DNA from: Thiomicrorhabdus sp.
GTDB lineage: Bacteria; Pseudomonadota; Gammaproteobacteria; Thiomicrospirales; Thiomicrospiraceae
DNA: 64,000 bases
NCBI RefSeq assembly: GCF_963677875.1
Contig: NZ_OY782566.1
Span: 1-64,000, forward strand
Direction of reading: 5' to 3'
Of the stretch, positions 1 to 8,336 are shown piece after piece; position 1 is the first letter of the stretch; every line of letters starts with the position of its first letter. Below the pieces are notes generated by a model. That model saw only the letters and a list, made by a program, of their open reading frames with translations, did no database searches and was not told the DNA's origin. The position numbers and the translations under genes are program-made.

Positions 1-953
1 TCGACAACCAGCAGAAACTGGCTGACCGCCTGATCGAGATCTCCGGCATGGACCGCGTCTTTTTCAGCAATTCCGGAGCCGAAGCCAACGAAGCTGCAAT
101 CAAAATTGCCCGCAAGTACGGACACCAGAAAGGCATCGACAAAGCCGCAATTATTGTCATGGAAAACAGTTTCCACGGCAGAACTCTGGCTACTTTGTCG
201 GCAACAGGCAATGCAAAGGTTCAAGAAGGCTTTACCCCGCTGGTCGAAGGATTCATCCGCGTACCCTTTGATGACCTTGCGGCCATCAAAGCACTGACAG
301 AAAACCCAAACATCGTTGCTATCCTGGTCGAACCTGTTCAAGGCGAAGGCGGCGTGCATATTCCGCAAGACGGCTATCTCAGAGAACTGAAATCGATTTG
401 CGAAGATAATAACTGGCTGTTGATGTTGGACGAAATCCAAACCGGCCTCGGACGTACCGGAAAATGGTTTGCCGGACAGCACGACGGCGTCACCCCCGAT
501 GTCATGACACTGGCCAAAGCGCTCGGCAACGGCGTGCCAATCGGCGCCTGCCTGGCCAAAGGCAAGGCTGCCGAAGTCTTGGTGCCCGGTAATCACGGCA
601 CCACATTCGGCGGAAATCCTCTGGCCTGTGCCGCTGGACTGGCGGTGCTCAATGCCCTAGAAGTTCACAACCATATTGAACACGTCGCCCAGAAAGGCGA
701 AGCCTTGTTAGAAGCCTTCAAAAAAGCACTTTCCGGGGTTGAAGAAATCAAACAGATCCGTGGTCGCGGCTACATGATCGGCATTCAGCTGGATCGCCCC
801 TGCGGCGAACTGGTCTCCAAGGCTCTCGCCGAAAAACTGCTGATCAACGTGACCAGACAGGACACCATTCGCCTGTTACCCGCTTTTGTAATGACCCAAC
901 AGCAAAGCGAGCAACTGGTGGAGCAAGTCACTCAATTAATCAAAGACTTTTAA
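1..953 (+). CDS. argD: Acetylornithine aminotransferase, 5' end outside window
   Basis: PLP-dependent class III aminotransferase of arginine synthesis; it converts N-acetylglutamate semialdehyde and glutamate to N-acetylornithine and often also serves lysine synthesis. The frame is open from the first bases of the window, so the N-terminal part lies upstream and the first visible ATG (position 48) is internal. Visible family motifs are SNSGAEANEAA, the LLMLDEIQTGLGRTGKWFA stretch holding the cofactor-contacting Asp, and the TLAKALGNGVPIGA stretch holding the Schiff-base lysine. It lies 116 bp before argF on the same strand, which supports ArgD over other class III transaminases. The stop is intact. 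Confidence 0.93.
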   Translation, partial: DNQQKLADRLIEISGMDRVFFSNSGAEANEAAIKIARKYGHQKGIDKAAIIVMENSFHGRTLATLSATGNAKVQEGFTPLVEGFIRVPFDDLAAIKALTENPNIVAILVEPVQGEGGVHIPQDGYLRELKSICEDNNWLLMLDEIQTGLGRTGKWFAGQHDGVTPDVMTLAKALGNGVPIGACLAKGKAAEVLVPGNHGTTFGGNPLACAAGLAVLNALEVHNHIEHVAQKGEALLEAFKKALSGVEEIKQIRGRGYMIGIQLDRPCGELVSKALAEKLLINVTRQDTIRLLPAFVMTQQQSEQLVEQVTQLIKDF

Positions 954-1069
954 GTCAATAAACGGAGGGCATCCTGGTTAGACAGGCCGACGCTGTGTTG
1001 TTTTAATTTTTTTGGCCAACTCGTCAGACCGCGCTCTCGACAGCAATTCAAGACTGAAAAAGAAACGCT

Positions 1070-2012
1070 ATGACTGTAAAACATTTTTTAACATTGAAAG
1101 ATTTAACCCCTCAAGAACTGCAGCAGCTGCTTCACAGGGGCATCGAACTTAAACAGATGCAGAAAGCGGGCGAAATTTTCGAACCGCTGAAAAATAAAAC
1201 CCTGGCGATGATTTTCGAAAAATCATCGACCCGTACCCGCATCTCTTTTGAAACCGGAATGACTCAACTGGGTGGTCACGCATTATTCTTATCTCCGCGT
1301 GACACTCAGCTCGGTCGAGGCGAACCGATCGAAGATTCCGCACGCGTCATCTCCAGCATGGTTGACGGCATCATGATCCGTACTTTCGGGCACGACGTCG
1401 TCGAAACCATGGCGCAATATTCTCAAGCCCCGGTAATCAACGCCCTGACCGACGACTTTCACCCTTGCCAGCTATTAGCCGACATGCAGACCTACTACGA
1501 GCATCGAGGAAGCATTCAAGGCAAAACCGTAACCTGGGTCGGCGACGGTAACAACATGTGCCACAGCTATATCAATGCCGCTGCACAATACAACTTCAAA
1601 TTGCGCATCGCCTGCCCGGAAGGGTTTGATCCGAACCCACAGCTTGTCGTCGAACATGCCGATCGCGTCGAAATCGTCCGCAACGTTATGGATGCCGCCG
1701 AACATTCTGATCTGATCGTTACCGATGTCTGGGCCAGCATGGGGCAGGAAGAAGAACAGCGAATCCGCGAAGCCGCCTTTGCCGATTTCCAGGTCAACCA
1801 AGCGGTTATGAATCAGGCAAATCAGGACGCACTTTTCATGCACTGCCTGCCTGCCCATCGTGGAGAAGAGGTCACAGCCGAAGTGATCGATGCCGAAGAC
1901 ACCATCGTCTGGGACGAAGCAGAAAAACCGACTGCACGCACAGAAAGCCCTGCTGGAATTTCTGATGGACAGACTGAAGCCTGTGCGCGGTTTCACCTTC
2001 ACCAGAAAATAA
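1070..2012 (+). CDS. argF: Ornithine carbamoyltransferase, 3' end frameshifted
   Basis: Makes citrulline from ornithine and carbamoyl phosphate in the cytoplasm. Carbamoyl-phosphate site SSTRTR (residues 52-57), HPCQ (131-134) and HCLP (258-261) are all present. As written, the frame leaves the family pattern after the A5 run at 1923-1927 and runs on to 2143 with an unrelated tail. Removing one A restores the usual ending ([15 protein letters not shown]...) and a stop at 2010-2012, giving 313 residues, a normal length. The stop then lies directly before an intrinsic terminator, which confirms the shorter end. A sequencing insertion is more likely than a true extension. Confidence 0.92.
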
Positions 2013-2038
2013 AAAAGGAGGCGAAAGCCTCCTTTTTT
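2011..2038. terminator. Bidirectional intrinsic terminator, argF/recR
   Basis: The stem GGAGGC-gaaa-GCCTCC is flanked by A6 on the left and T6 on the right, so it can end transcription on both strands. It sits exactly between the repaired argF stop and the recR stop. Confidence 0.85.
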
Positions 2039-2055
2039 ATTATGCTTTTCAAAAA

Positions 2056-2655
2056 TCACAACAGCTTCTTACGGCTTAAAAAAGCCTGCGACAAGGTTCC
2101 GCTATCAAGATATTCCAATTCTCCGCCAACAGGAATGCCTTGAGCCGGACGCGATACCGCCACCCTGATACTTATCAGCCAATTGCTGAATATAATGCGC
2201 CGTCGCTTCCCCTTCAACCGTCGGATTGGTTGCCACAATCAACTCCTGCACCGGCTCCTTATCCAATCGAGCCTCCAGAAGATCAAGGCCCAACTCCCCC
2301 GGGCCGATACCATCAATCGGAGACAAATGCCCCATCAGCACGAAATATTTACCGTTAAAAGCACCTGAGGCTTCAATCACCTCGATATCCGCCGGACTTT
2401 CTACCACACACAATAAACCGGCATCCCGATGGTCGGAAGCGCAAATCCGGCAGAGAGGTTCTTCCGTTAAGGTTCTGCAGCTTTCACAATGCCCGACGTT
2501 CTGCACAGCATCATGCAGAACATCAGCCAGACGGGACGCCCCCACTGCGATTACGCTCCAACAGATAAAACGCCATGCGTTGTGCGGATTTCGGCCCGAC
2601 ACCCCGGCAAAACCTGAAAAGCTTCGATCAGGGCTTGAATTAAAGGACTGGACAT
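2056..2655 (-). pseudogene. recR: Recombination protein RecR, three frame breaks
   Basis: RecR acts with RecF and RecO in loading RecA at gaps. The family pattern is easy to follow: an N-terminal [17 protein letters not shown] helix-hairpin-helix region, a CESC...CRIC zinc finger, the Toprim segment with [10 protein letters not shown] and [15 protein letters not shown], and the C-terminal [15 protein letters not shown]. These pieces lie in different frames. One surplus base in each of three runs (C4 at 2602-2605, C5 at 2539-2543, C3 at 2163-2165, plus-strand view) explains every break. Removing them gives one 198-residue protein of normal family length with no internal stop. It is last in dnaX-ebfC-recR. 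Probably an intact gene damaged by consensus errors, but broken as written. Confidence 0.85.
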
Positions 2656-2666
2656 CGATTATCACT

Positions 2667-2996
2667 TCAAAATGGCATCTTCATTCCGCCCGGCAAATCC
2701 ATACCGGCAGTCAAACCACCCATTTTCTCCTGAGTTTCCTGCTCAAGACGACGGGAAGCGCTGTTTACCGCCGCTGCGATCAGATCTTCCAGCATCTCTT
2801 TGTCATCCAGCAGACTCTCGTCAATATCAACGCGGATCAATTCATGTTTCCCGGTCATACTCACCTTAACCAAGCCGCCTCCGGCTTCACCGGAAATTTC
2901 CATATTGGCGATCTCTTCCTGCGCTTTCTGCATGTTTTTCTGCATTTCCTGCGCCTGCTTCATCAGGTTACCTAAACCGCCTTTTCCACCAAACAT
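2667..2996 (-). CDS. ebfC: YbaB/EbfC nucleoid-associated protein
   Basis: Small DNA-binding protein of the YbaB/EbfC family, 109 residues, the usual size. The N-terminus is Gly/Lys rich ([19 protein letters not shown]) and is followed by the typical long helix and the conserved [14 protein letters not shown] strand. It lies between dnaX and recR, the standard position for this gene. The start ATG at 2996 has a purine-rich AAAGGAGAAAG site just upstream on the minus strand. The stop lies only 11 bp before the recR start, consistent with one operon. Confidence 0.92.
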   Translation of the reverse strand: MFGGKGGLGNLMKQAQEMQKNMQKAQEEIANMEISGEAGGGLVKVSMTGKHELIRVDIDESLLDDKEMLEDLIAAAVNSASRRLEQETQEKMGGLTAGMDLPGGMKMPF

Positions 2997-3106
2997 TCAC
3001 TTTCTCCTTTCAAAAAATTAACCGGCTTTTCAACCGTGTAAACTAAATTCAAACTGCAATTGTCAACAACTTATCCACAGCCCGTTACCGTCCTGTGCAG
3101 CAATGT

Positions 3107-5350
3107 CTATTCCGCCGAGATATCCAAAGGCGCAATCGTATCCTCCAAAAGACGCCAGCCAAAGCTCCCCGTCAAATGCCGAACCGCTTGATCGCTTAAA
3201 ATCGATTCCTTGGCCAGCTGCATTTTTATCTCTTTTTGACGTTGCTGGTAAGCGCGTGGCGTAAAATGGGTTGCGGCCTGTTCCCAGGAAAAAGCAAAGC
3301 CGGCACCAAAATGCTCGGCAACCGCAGAAGCAATCTGCTGAAAAGCCCCTTCCTGACGGGAAAAATCCTGAGTTGGGTCGAGGCTCAAAACCAAACCATT
3401 CTGATCGTATGACACCAGCACAGAATTCATCGCCACCTCTGCTGCCATTCCTTTCAGCTGAAGCGCTTGAATCAGATCCATCCACTGCAAGACATGACGA
3501 TCTTCGACATTTTCAACACTTTCAGCCTTCTCAACCGACAGCTGAGACATTGTCTCCGGCCTTTCATTTTCTAAGAGTGTAACAACCGCTTCGCGCAACT
3601 CAACTTGCCCTTGAGCTTGCGGTTCGACGTCCGCTCCCCCCTCTGGAACCGCAAAAACATCCTCGGCGTGGTTCTGTGCCGAAACAACCGATGCATCAAA
3701 CAAAGGTGCCCCTTCGGACATCCTCTCTTCCAAACGCTCCGACAAATGCATTGGAGGTGCAGAAATTTCAGCAGAATTCAAGGACTCTAAAGAAACAGTC
3801 TCGGAAACCTTTTTCAAAGAAGCTCCCGAACCGCCGGATTCCGATCCGGCTTCAGGCTTTCCCAGCGCCTGTAACCTCGCGCGCACTTCCGCCAAATGAT
3901 CAACGCCTGCTGGCGCCGCCTGCTCACTCCCCGCACTATCCGCCGAGGATGCAAAAGATGCTGCGGACTGCATCGCCTCTCCGGATTCAGGATGAGAAGG
4001 CTGCTCTTCCAAAACATTTTCCTTAGCCGAACTTTTGCCGACCAGGCTTCTTGCCGAAGCCAAGCCTGCCATCGCCTCCTCGATCGACATTTCACCCAGC
4101 TGAACAGTCTGATCAGCTCGCTGATCCATGTGCGGATTCATTTGCAAAGCACTGGAATCTCTCTGAACGGAATGAGGTGAACCGGGAGCTTTAGAAACCT
4201 TCTCTTTGCTCGTCGACTCTCCAGAGCCGAAACTCCCGGCTCCAGATGCTGCAGCACCGGAACTTTCTCCAGGCTGAAACGCCAGCATTCGAATCATCGC
4301 CATTTCAAAGCCGACACGAATATCCGGGGCCAGCATCATATCCTGTTTTGCCAGCAGAGCAATCTGATACAGAAGCTGAACGCGCTCCGGCGACAAATCG
4401 TCGGCCAATTCTCGCAACACTTCCAGCGGAAAAGCCCCTTCGACCGGTAACTCACCATAAAGCTGAATCGAAGCCAGGGAATGCATTACCTCGATCAACT
4501 GTGCAAGCAAGGCGGGATAATCCACACCCATCAGAGCGAAATGCTGGATCTGCGCTTTCAGAGAATCGATGTCCTGGGCAGCCAAAGCTCGAACCAGTTC
4601 CAGAGAATACTGCTGATCAACCAGACCGAGCATGGTTTGCACCGCTTCAAACGCCACCTGACCGCCGCCGTAGGCAATCGCCTGATCAAGCAGGCTGAGC
4701 GCATCCCGCGCCGAACCGTCGGCGCTGTGCGCAATCAAACCAAGCGCCGCCGCTTCATAGGGCAGTTGTTCCTGCTCTAGAATCATTTGCAAATGAGATT
4801 GAATCTGAACTTGAGTCAGGCGCATCAGATTAAATTGCAGACAACGGGAAAGTACCGTAATCGGCAACTTATGCGGATCCGTTGTCGCCAGTAAGAATTT
4901 AACATGCTCCGGCGGCTCTTCCAGCGTCTTCAGCAACGCATTGAAACTGCTCTTGGAAAGCATATGCACTTCGTCGATCAGATAAACCTTGTATCGTCCC
5001 TGAGTCGGGGCAAACTGTACGTTATCCAGAATTTCCCGGGTATCGTCGACTTTGGTTTTGGAAGCGGCATCCACCTCGATCAGATCAATAAAACGTCCTT
5101 CATCGATTGACCGACAGGCAGCACATTTGCCACACGGCTGCGAAGAAACACCTTCTTCACAGTTCAGAGCTTTGGAAAAGATGCGCGCAATCGTGGTTTT
5201 CCCCACCCCGCGGGTTCCGGTAAACAGGTAGGCATGGTGCAGGCGCTGCTGATCCAGAGCATTGGAAAGTGCCTGCATGACATGCGACTGACCCACCAGC
5301 TCACTAAAATTTCTGGGGCGCCACTTACGTGCTAAAACCTGATAACTCAT
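3107..5350 (-). CDS. dnaX: DNA polymerase III subunit tau (DnaX)
   Basis: Clamp-loader ATPase of the replicative polymerase. The 747-residue frame starts MSYQVLARKWRP, the canonical DnaX start. Walker A is GTRGVGKTT (45-53), zinc-binding cysteines are C64, C73, C76 and C79, Walker B is LIDEVHML and the SRC sensor is at 168-170. Residues of roughly 370-600 form a low-complexity linker rich in Ser, Ala and Glu, followed by the tau-specific C-terminal part (HVLQWMDLIQALQLKGMA). It is longer than the E. coli protein (643 aa), mainly in this linker. I do not see the E. coli-type A-AAA-AAG slip site with supporting elements, so a gamma product is not supported. Confidence 0.96.
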   Translation of the reverse strand: MSYQVLARKWRPRNFSELVGQSHVMQALSNALDQQRLHHAYLFTGTRGVGKTTIARIFSKALNCEEGVSSQPCGKCAACRSIDEGRFIDLIEVDAASKTKVDDTREILDNVQFAPTQGRYKVYLIDEVHMLSKSSFNALLKTLEEPPEHVKFLLATTDPHKLPITVLSRCLQFNLMRLTQVQIQSHLQMILEQEQLPYEAAALGLIAHSADGSARDALSLLDQAIAYGGGQVAFEAVQTMLGLVDQQYSLELVRALAAQDIDSLKAQIQHFALMGVDYPALLAQLIEVMHSLASIQLYGELPVEGAFPLEVLRELADDLSPERVQLLYQIALLAKQDMMLAPDIRVGFEMAMIRMLAFQPGESSGAAASGAGSFGSGESTSKEKVSKAPGSPHSVQRDSSALQMNPHMDQRADQTVQLGEMSIEEAMAGLASARSLVGKSSAKENVLEEQPSHPESGEAMQSAASFASSADSAGSEQAAPAGVDHLAEVRARLQALGKPEAGSESGGSGASLKKVSETVSLESLNSAEISAPPMHLSERLEERMSEGAPLFDASVVSAQNHAEDVFAVPEGGADVEPQAQGQVELREAVVTLLENERPETMSQLSVEKAESVENVEDRHVLQWMDLIQALQLKGMAAEVAMNSVLVSYDQNGLVLSLDPTQDFSRQEGAFQQIASAVAEHFGAGFAFSWEQAATHFTPRAYQQRQKEIKMQLAKESILSDQAVRHLTGSFGWRLLEDTIAPLDISAE

Positions 5351-5557
5351 GCATTTCCTTACACTTACGAAGAATCAAACATACGGCCTTTCTCAAACAG
5401 AACCGCACTCGCTTCCGATGCAAATCAGAGGCAAAATAATTCAACATTTTAACGTGAATCCAGCTGGAATTGGGTAAGAATTTACGCGCAAAAACGCAGA
5501 ATAAGCCAAGCGCAGGAAAAGCAAATAAAGATCGGAAAGTCAAAAATCAAGATGGGA

Positions 5558-5667
5558 GGCAACTCCGCCCGCCGAACCTCGGCGCACGCATCAGAAGGTA
5601 CCGTTGCTTCCTTCCGGACCTGGCGGGGTTCCCAACCTAGCGTCGCGAGGGGACGAACGAAGTCACC
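5558..5667 (-). ncRNA. ffs: 4.5S RNA of the signal recognition particle
   Basis: The minus strand carries the Ffh-binding hairpin core GGTCCGGAAGGAAGCA, the hallmark of SRP RNA. The flanks fold into one long rod: ACTTCGTTCGT pairs throughout, with G-U pairs, with GCGGGCGGAGT, and GGTG pairs with TGCC at the outer end. This sets the ends and gives about 110 nt, matching small bacterial SRP RNA. It lies 6 nt after tRNA-Gly and upstream of dnaX on the same strand. Confidence 0.93.
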
Positions 5668-5673
5668 ATAATT

Positions 5674-5748
5674 TGGAGCGGGTAAGGAGAATCGAACTCC
5701 TCTCATCGGCTTGGAAGGCCGAGGTAATAGCCAATATACGATACCCGC
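5674..5748 (-). tRNA. tRNA-Gly (anticodon UCC)
   Basis: The acceptor stem GCGGGTA pairs with TACCCGC, followed by discriminator T and an encoded CCA. The anticodon loop CTTCCAA gives UCC, and the T arm GGAGTTCGATTCTCC is canonical. Total length is 75 nt. The 3' end is six bases from the start of 4.5S RNA, so the two RNAs are probably cut from one precursor. Confidence 0.94.
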
Positions 5749-5832
5749 CATGCCTGAACCCGGCTGTTTAGCATACCAATCAAAGCAATCAAAAGCCTTA
5801 AACGGCATCCCGGCGATTCAGAATGGTTGAAG

Positions 5833-5838
5833 ATTATA
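5833..5838 (-). promoter_or_regulatory. Candidate -10 box for tRNA-Gly/4.5S RNA
   Basis: A perfect TATAAT on the minus strand lies 85 bp before tRNA-Gly. The -35 match about 17 bp upstream (TGGATA) is weak. It could drive tRNA-Gly, 4.5S RNA and possibly dnaX-ebfC-recR. Just beyond it lies a tandem 9-bp repeat, TATAGCAAG twice (5883-5900), of unknown meaning. Confidence 0.4.
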
Positions 5839-5955
5839 CTTTCTCAACGGAAAGATATCCAGTCTTTTCCATACGAGCCTTATATAGCAAGTATAGCAAG
5901 CGGTTTTTTCGTCTTTCAGCCGGCCGCCGCACGCCATGAGCCATTCGGATGGGAA

Positions 5956-6618
5956 TCAGCGGAACCTCAGTAATTCCGACAGCAACACCTGATGATCCTG
6001 ATGACACTCTTCTAAACTTTTATAAGAGTCTTTTCCCATAATCAACTGCATGACGGCAACATGCACAATCGGAGACAAAATCAACCAAGTCCGATTTTCG
6101 AATATCCGGCAGTCGCACACTCCCGAATCAATCGACTGTTGCATCAAACGATCCAGACTGGATGAAACCGAGCGATGATATTCTTCCCTCCAGCGTTTCA
6201 GATAATCTGACAAGCGCCCGCCTTCGGCAATCAGCAAACGCAAAATGGCAATATTATCTTCATCCCGTAAATAAGCGTAATAGCGCTCCAAAAACAACTC
6301 AACCAGCTCGCTGCAAGAAGTCGCCTGCCCGATGATCTTATCGACATCCAACTCGAAAGACGGAATCCTTTCAATCAAAAGCGACTCGAAAATCTGCTCT
6401 TTGCTCGAAAAATAATTATACAAACCACCTTTCGACAAGCCTGCTCTCTTGGCGATGTCATCGACTTTCGTCAATGTAAAACCCTTCGCAGAAAATTCAA
6501 TCAGGGCAGCATCGAGAATTTGCTGAATCCGGGTTTCCCCCGGCAAACGTTCACGCACTTTTTTTCCTGTATAGCTTTTTGCCGCACCAGGGTGATTTAC
6601 AGACATAAACTCAACCAT
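5956..6618 (-). CDS. TetR/AcrR-family transcriptional repressor
   Basis: A 220-residue regulator with an N-terminal helix-turn-helix. The typical pattern runs from ILDAALIEFSAKGF through TKVDDIAKRAGLSKGGLYNYF to SSKEQIFESLL, about residues 33-86. The C-terminal ligand domain is not recognisable to a specific inducer. It is divergent from the exporter operon at 6830-13293, and the shared intergenic region holds an operator-like palindrome, so it probably represses the exporter and perhaps itself. Two in-frame ATGs (6618 and 6606) are possible starts; neither has a strong ribosome site. Confidence 0.9.
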   Translation of the reverse strand: MVEFMSVNHPGAAKSYTGKKVRERLPGETRIQQILDAALIEFSAKGFTLTKVDDIAKRAGLSKGGLYNYFSSKEQIFESLLIERIPSFELDVDKIIGQATSCSELVELFLERYYAYLRDEDNIAILRLLIAEGGRLSDYLKRWREEYHRSVSSSLDRLMQQSIDSGVCDCRIFENRTWLILSPIVHVAVMQLIMGKDSYKSLEECHQDHQVLLSELLRFR

Positions 6619-6749
6619 CGGTTATTACTTCGTCAGAAAATCATATCACAAACCTCACCCCAAGCGATTTCAGGAACACAGTCCCGGTCATCGGGCACGT
6701 AATGAAAAAAGCCCGCATGACATTTTGATTAAAATTTCATAAAAGCAAC

Positions 6750-6777
6750 TTGTTATCGACTCGTGGGTCGGTATAAG
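6750..6777 (+). promoter_or_regulatory. Promoter with TetR-type operator in the spacer
   Basis: TTGTTA (6750-6755) and TATAAG (6772-6777) are separated by 16 bp. The spacer is occupied by an imperfect palindrome centred on CGAC-TCGTGG-GTCG (6757-6770), extending outward to TA on both sides. A dyad between -35 and -10 is a classical repressor position. It lies in front of the exporter operon and beside the TetR gene. The boxes and dyad are seen in the sequence; the binding protein is inferred. Confidence 0.6.
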
Positions 6778-6829
6778 ATAAATCTCATAAGTTTCCGTTT
6801 TCCCATCTCATAAAACAGGCTATTTAATT

Positions 6830-8332
6830 ATGAATCTGTCGAGCCCAGCCCGTTGTCACCCCCTGTCGTTGGCAAAAAGCATCAGACCGATCTCCGCAGC
6901 CGCGACCTTAAGCGTCACCCTGCTCACCGGCTGCAGCAGTCTGCAACCGGAATACCAACGGCCGCATGCCCCGATTCCCGATCAATACCCCTCTGCCGGG
7001 CAGAATTTGACGCTGGCAACTGAAAAACGTACCACGGCGGCATGGCAGACATTTTTTACCGACCCTCAACTGAAGACGCTGATTGAAGAGGCTTTGCAGA
7101 ATAACCGCGATTTAATCGCTGCCGCACATCGTCTTAAAGCATCCGAAGCTATTTACGGTATTCAAAAATCACAGCGCTATCCGGAAATCGGCGTTGCCAC
7201 CAGCATCACCCGAACGAAAACTCCGGCTGACTTAAGCTTCACTGGAAGCGAACTCGACTCCACTACCCACCAGGTAGCCGCCAACCTAAGCAGTTGGGAA
7301 ATCGATTTCTGGGGCCGTTTAAAAAGCCTCGAAACATCTGCTCTTCACGACTATCTCTCACTGGAAAGCAGCCAGCGAGCTTTCCAAACCGGGCTCATCG
7401 CGCAAGTGGCCAACGCCTACTTTGCCCTCCGCGAAGCCGAACAGAGAATCGCTTTAATCCAAAAAACCGTCGCCACAAGGGAAGAATCTTACGCAATTTT
7501 CAAACGCCGGTTTGATATCGGCATCATTTCGGAAATGGATTTGATGCAGGTCGAAACCCTCTTGAAACAAGCCCAGTCTTTGCATATTCAACTGGAACAG
7601 CTCAAAGAGAACGACCTTTATAATCTCGCCTATCTGGTTGGCAAGCAGGTCGACCTGTCTCCGGTTGACAACTATTTCAATCAGAAAACGCCCACTCTCG
7701 GCGACCTCGCGCCCGGATTGCCTTCCGACCTGCTGAATCATCGCCCGGATATCATCGCGGCCGAACACTCTCTGAAAGCGGCAACCGCTAATATCGGAGC
7801 GGCCAAAGCAGCTTTCTTCCCGAATATTTCCCTGACCGGTTACGCCGGAACCGCCAGCCCGGAACTCTCTGGTCTTTTTGCTTCCGGCAGCGCCGCCTGG
7901 AGCTTTTCTCCACAGATTTATCTACCAATTTTCAACGCCGGACGTAATCAGGCCAATCTGGATCTATCAATTGCCCAAAAGAACCAGGCGGTCGCCAATT
8001 ATGAAAAAACCGTGCAGAGCGCTTTCAAAGAAGTCTCGGTCAGTCTATCCAACAACAAATGGCTGACCAAACAGCTGGAAATTCTCGATCAGACACTGAA
8101 AATCCAGCAGCGCCGCGCCGAGTTGGCCGACCTGCGCTATCAGAGCGGCGCCTCAACGTATCTGGAAGTGCTGGACGCTCAAAGAGATTTGTTGACGATC
8201 GAACAGTCGGTTGTCGAAGCCAGACGCGCCTTAACTTCGAGTAAAGTCGCGCTTTACACCGCAATCGGCGGCAACCTGCCGCAAAATACACCACCAGCGG
8301 CAGAAACTGCCAGCACGCAGGAAAAGGAGTAA
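6830..8332 (+). CDS. NodT/OprM-type outer membrane efflux lipoprotein
   Basis: Outer membrane channel of a tripartite exporter, 500 residues. The N-terminus carries a lipoprotein signal ending LLTGCSSLQPEYQRP, the typical start of the NodT family, with Cys as the acylated residue. Two OEP repeats follow, with hallmark pieces such as DPQLKTLIEEALQNNRDL, SWEIDFWGRL, LLNHRPDIIAAEHSL and RYQSGASTYLEVLDAQRDL. It is the first gene after the TetR-controlled promoter and is 4 bp from the HlyD-type gene, so it probably serves this ABC exporter. Substrate unknown. Confidence 0.93.
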   Translation: MNLSSPARCHPLSLAKSIRPISAAATLSVTLLTGCSSLQPEYQRPHAPIPDQYPSAGQNLTLATEKRTTAAWQTFFTDPQLKTLIEEALQNNRDLIAAAHRLKASEAIYGIQKSQRYPEIGVATSITRTKTPADLSFTGSELDSTTHQVAANLSSWEIDFWGRLKSLETSALHDYLSLESSQRAFQTGLIAQVANAYFALREAEQRIALIQKTVATREESYAIFKRRFDIGIISEMDLMQVETLLKQAQSLHIQLEQLKENDLYNLAYLVGKQVDLSPVDNYFNQKTPTLGDLAPGLPSDLLNHRPDIIAAEHSLKAATANIGAAKAAFFPNISLTGYAGTASPELSGLFASGSAAWSFSPQIYLPIFNAGRNQANLDLSIAQKNQAVANYEKTVQSAFKEVSVSLSNNKWLTKQLEILDQTLKIQQRRAELADLRYQSGASTYLEVLDAQRDLLTIEQSVVEARRALTSSKVALYTAIGGNLPQNTPPAAETASTQEKE

Positions 8333-8336
8333 CCGT

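Noticed and set aside
1475..2059. A 194-residue reverse-strand frame inside argF
   Set aside because: It is the antisense reading of a well-conserved enzyme and shows no domain.
1928..2143. A 70-residue novel C-terminal extension of ornithine carbamoyltransferase
   Set aside because: It is the wrong frame after a homopolymer insertion; the normal ending is intact one frame away and stops at a terminator.
3780..3830. Programmed -1 frameshift in dnaX at TTG-AAA-AAG
   Set aside because: The first slip position would mismatch, no clear Shine-Dalgarno plus stem-loop pair is visible, and the site lies later than the usual gamma end.
5482..5808. A 108-residue protein on the minus strand over 4.5S RNA and tRNA-Gly
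   Set aside because: The stretch is fully explained by the two structured RNAs.
5883..5900. Tandem TATAGCAAG repeat as a CRISPR or attachment-site trace
   Set aside because: Only two 9-bp units without spacers and no integrase or cas gene nearby.
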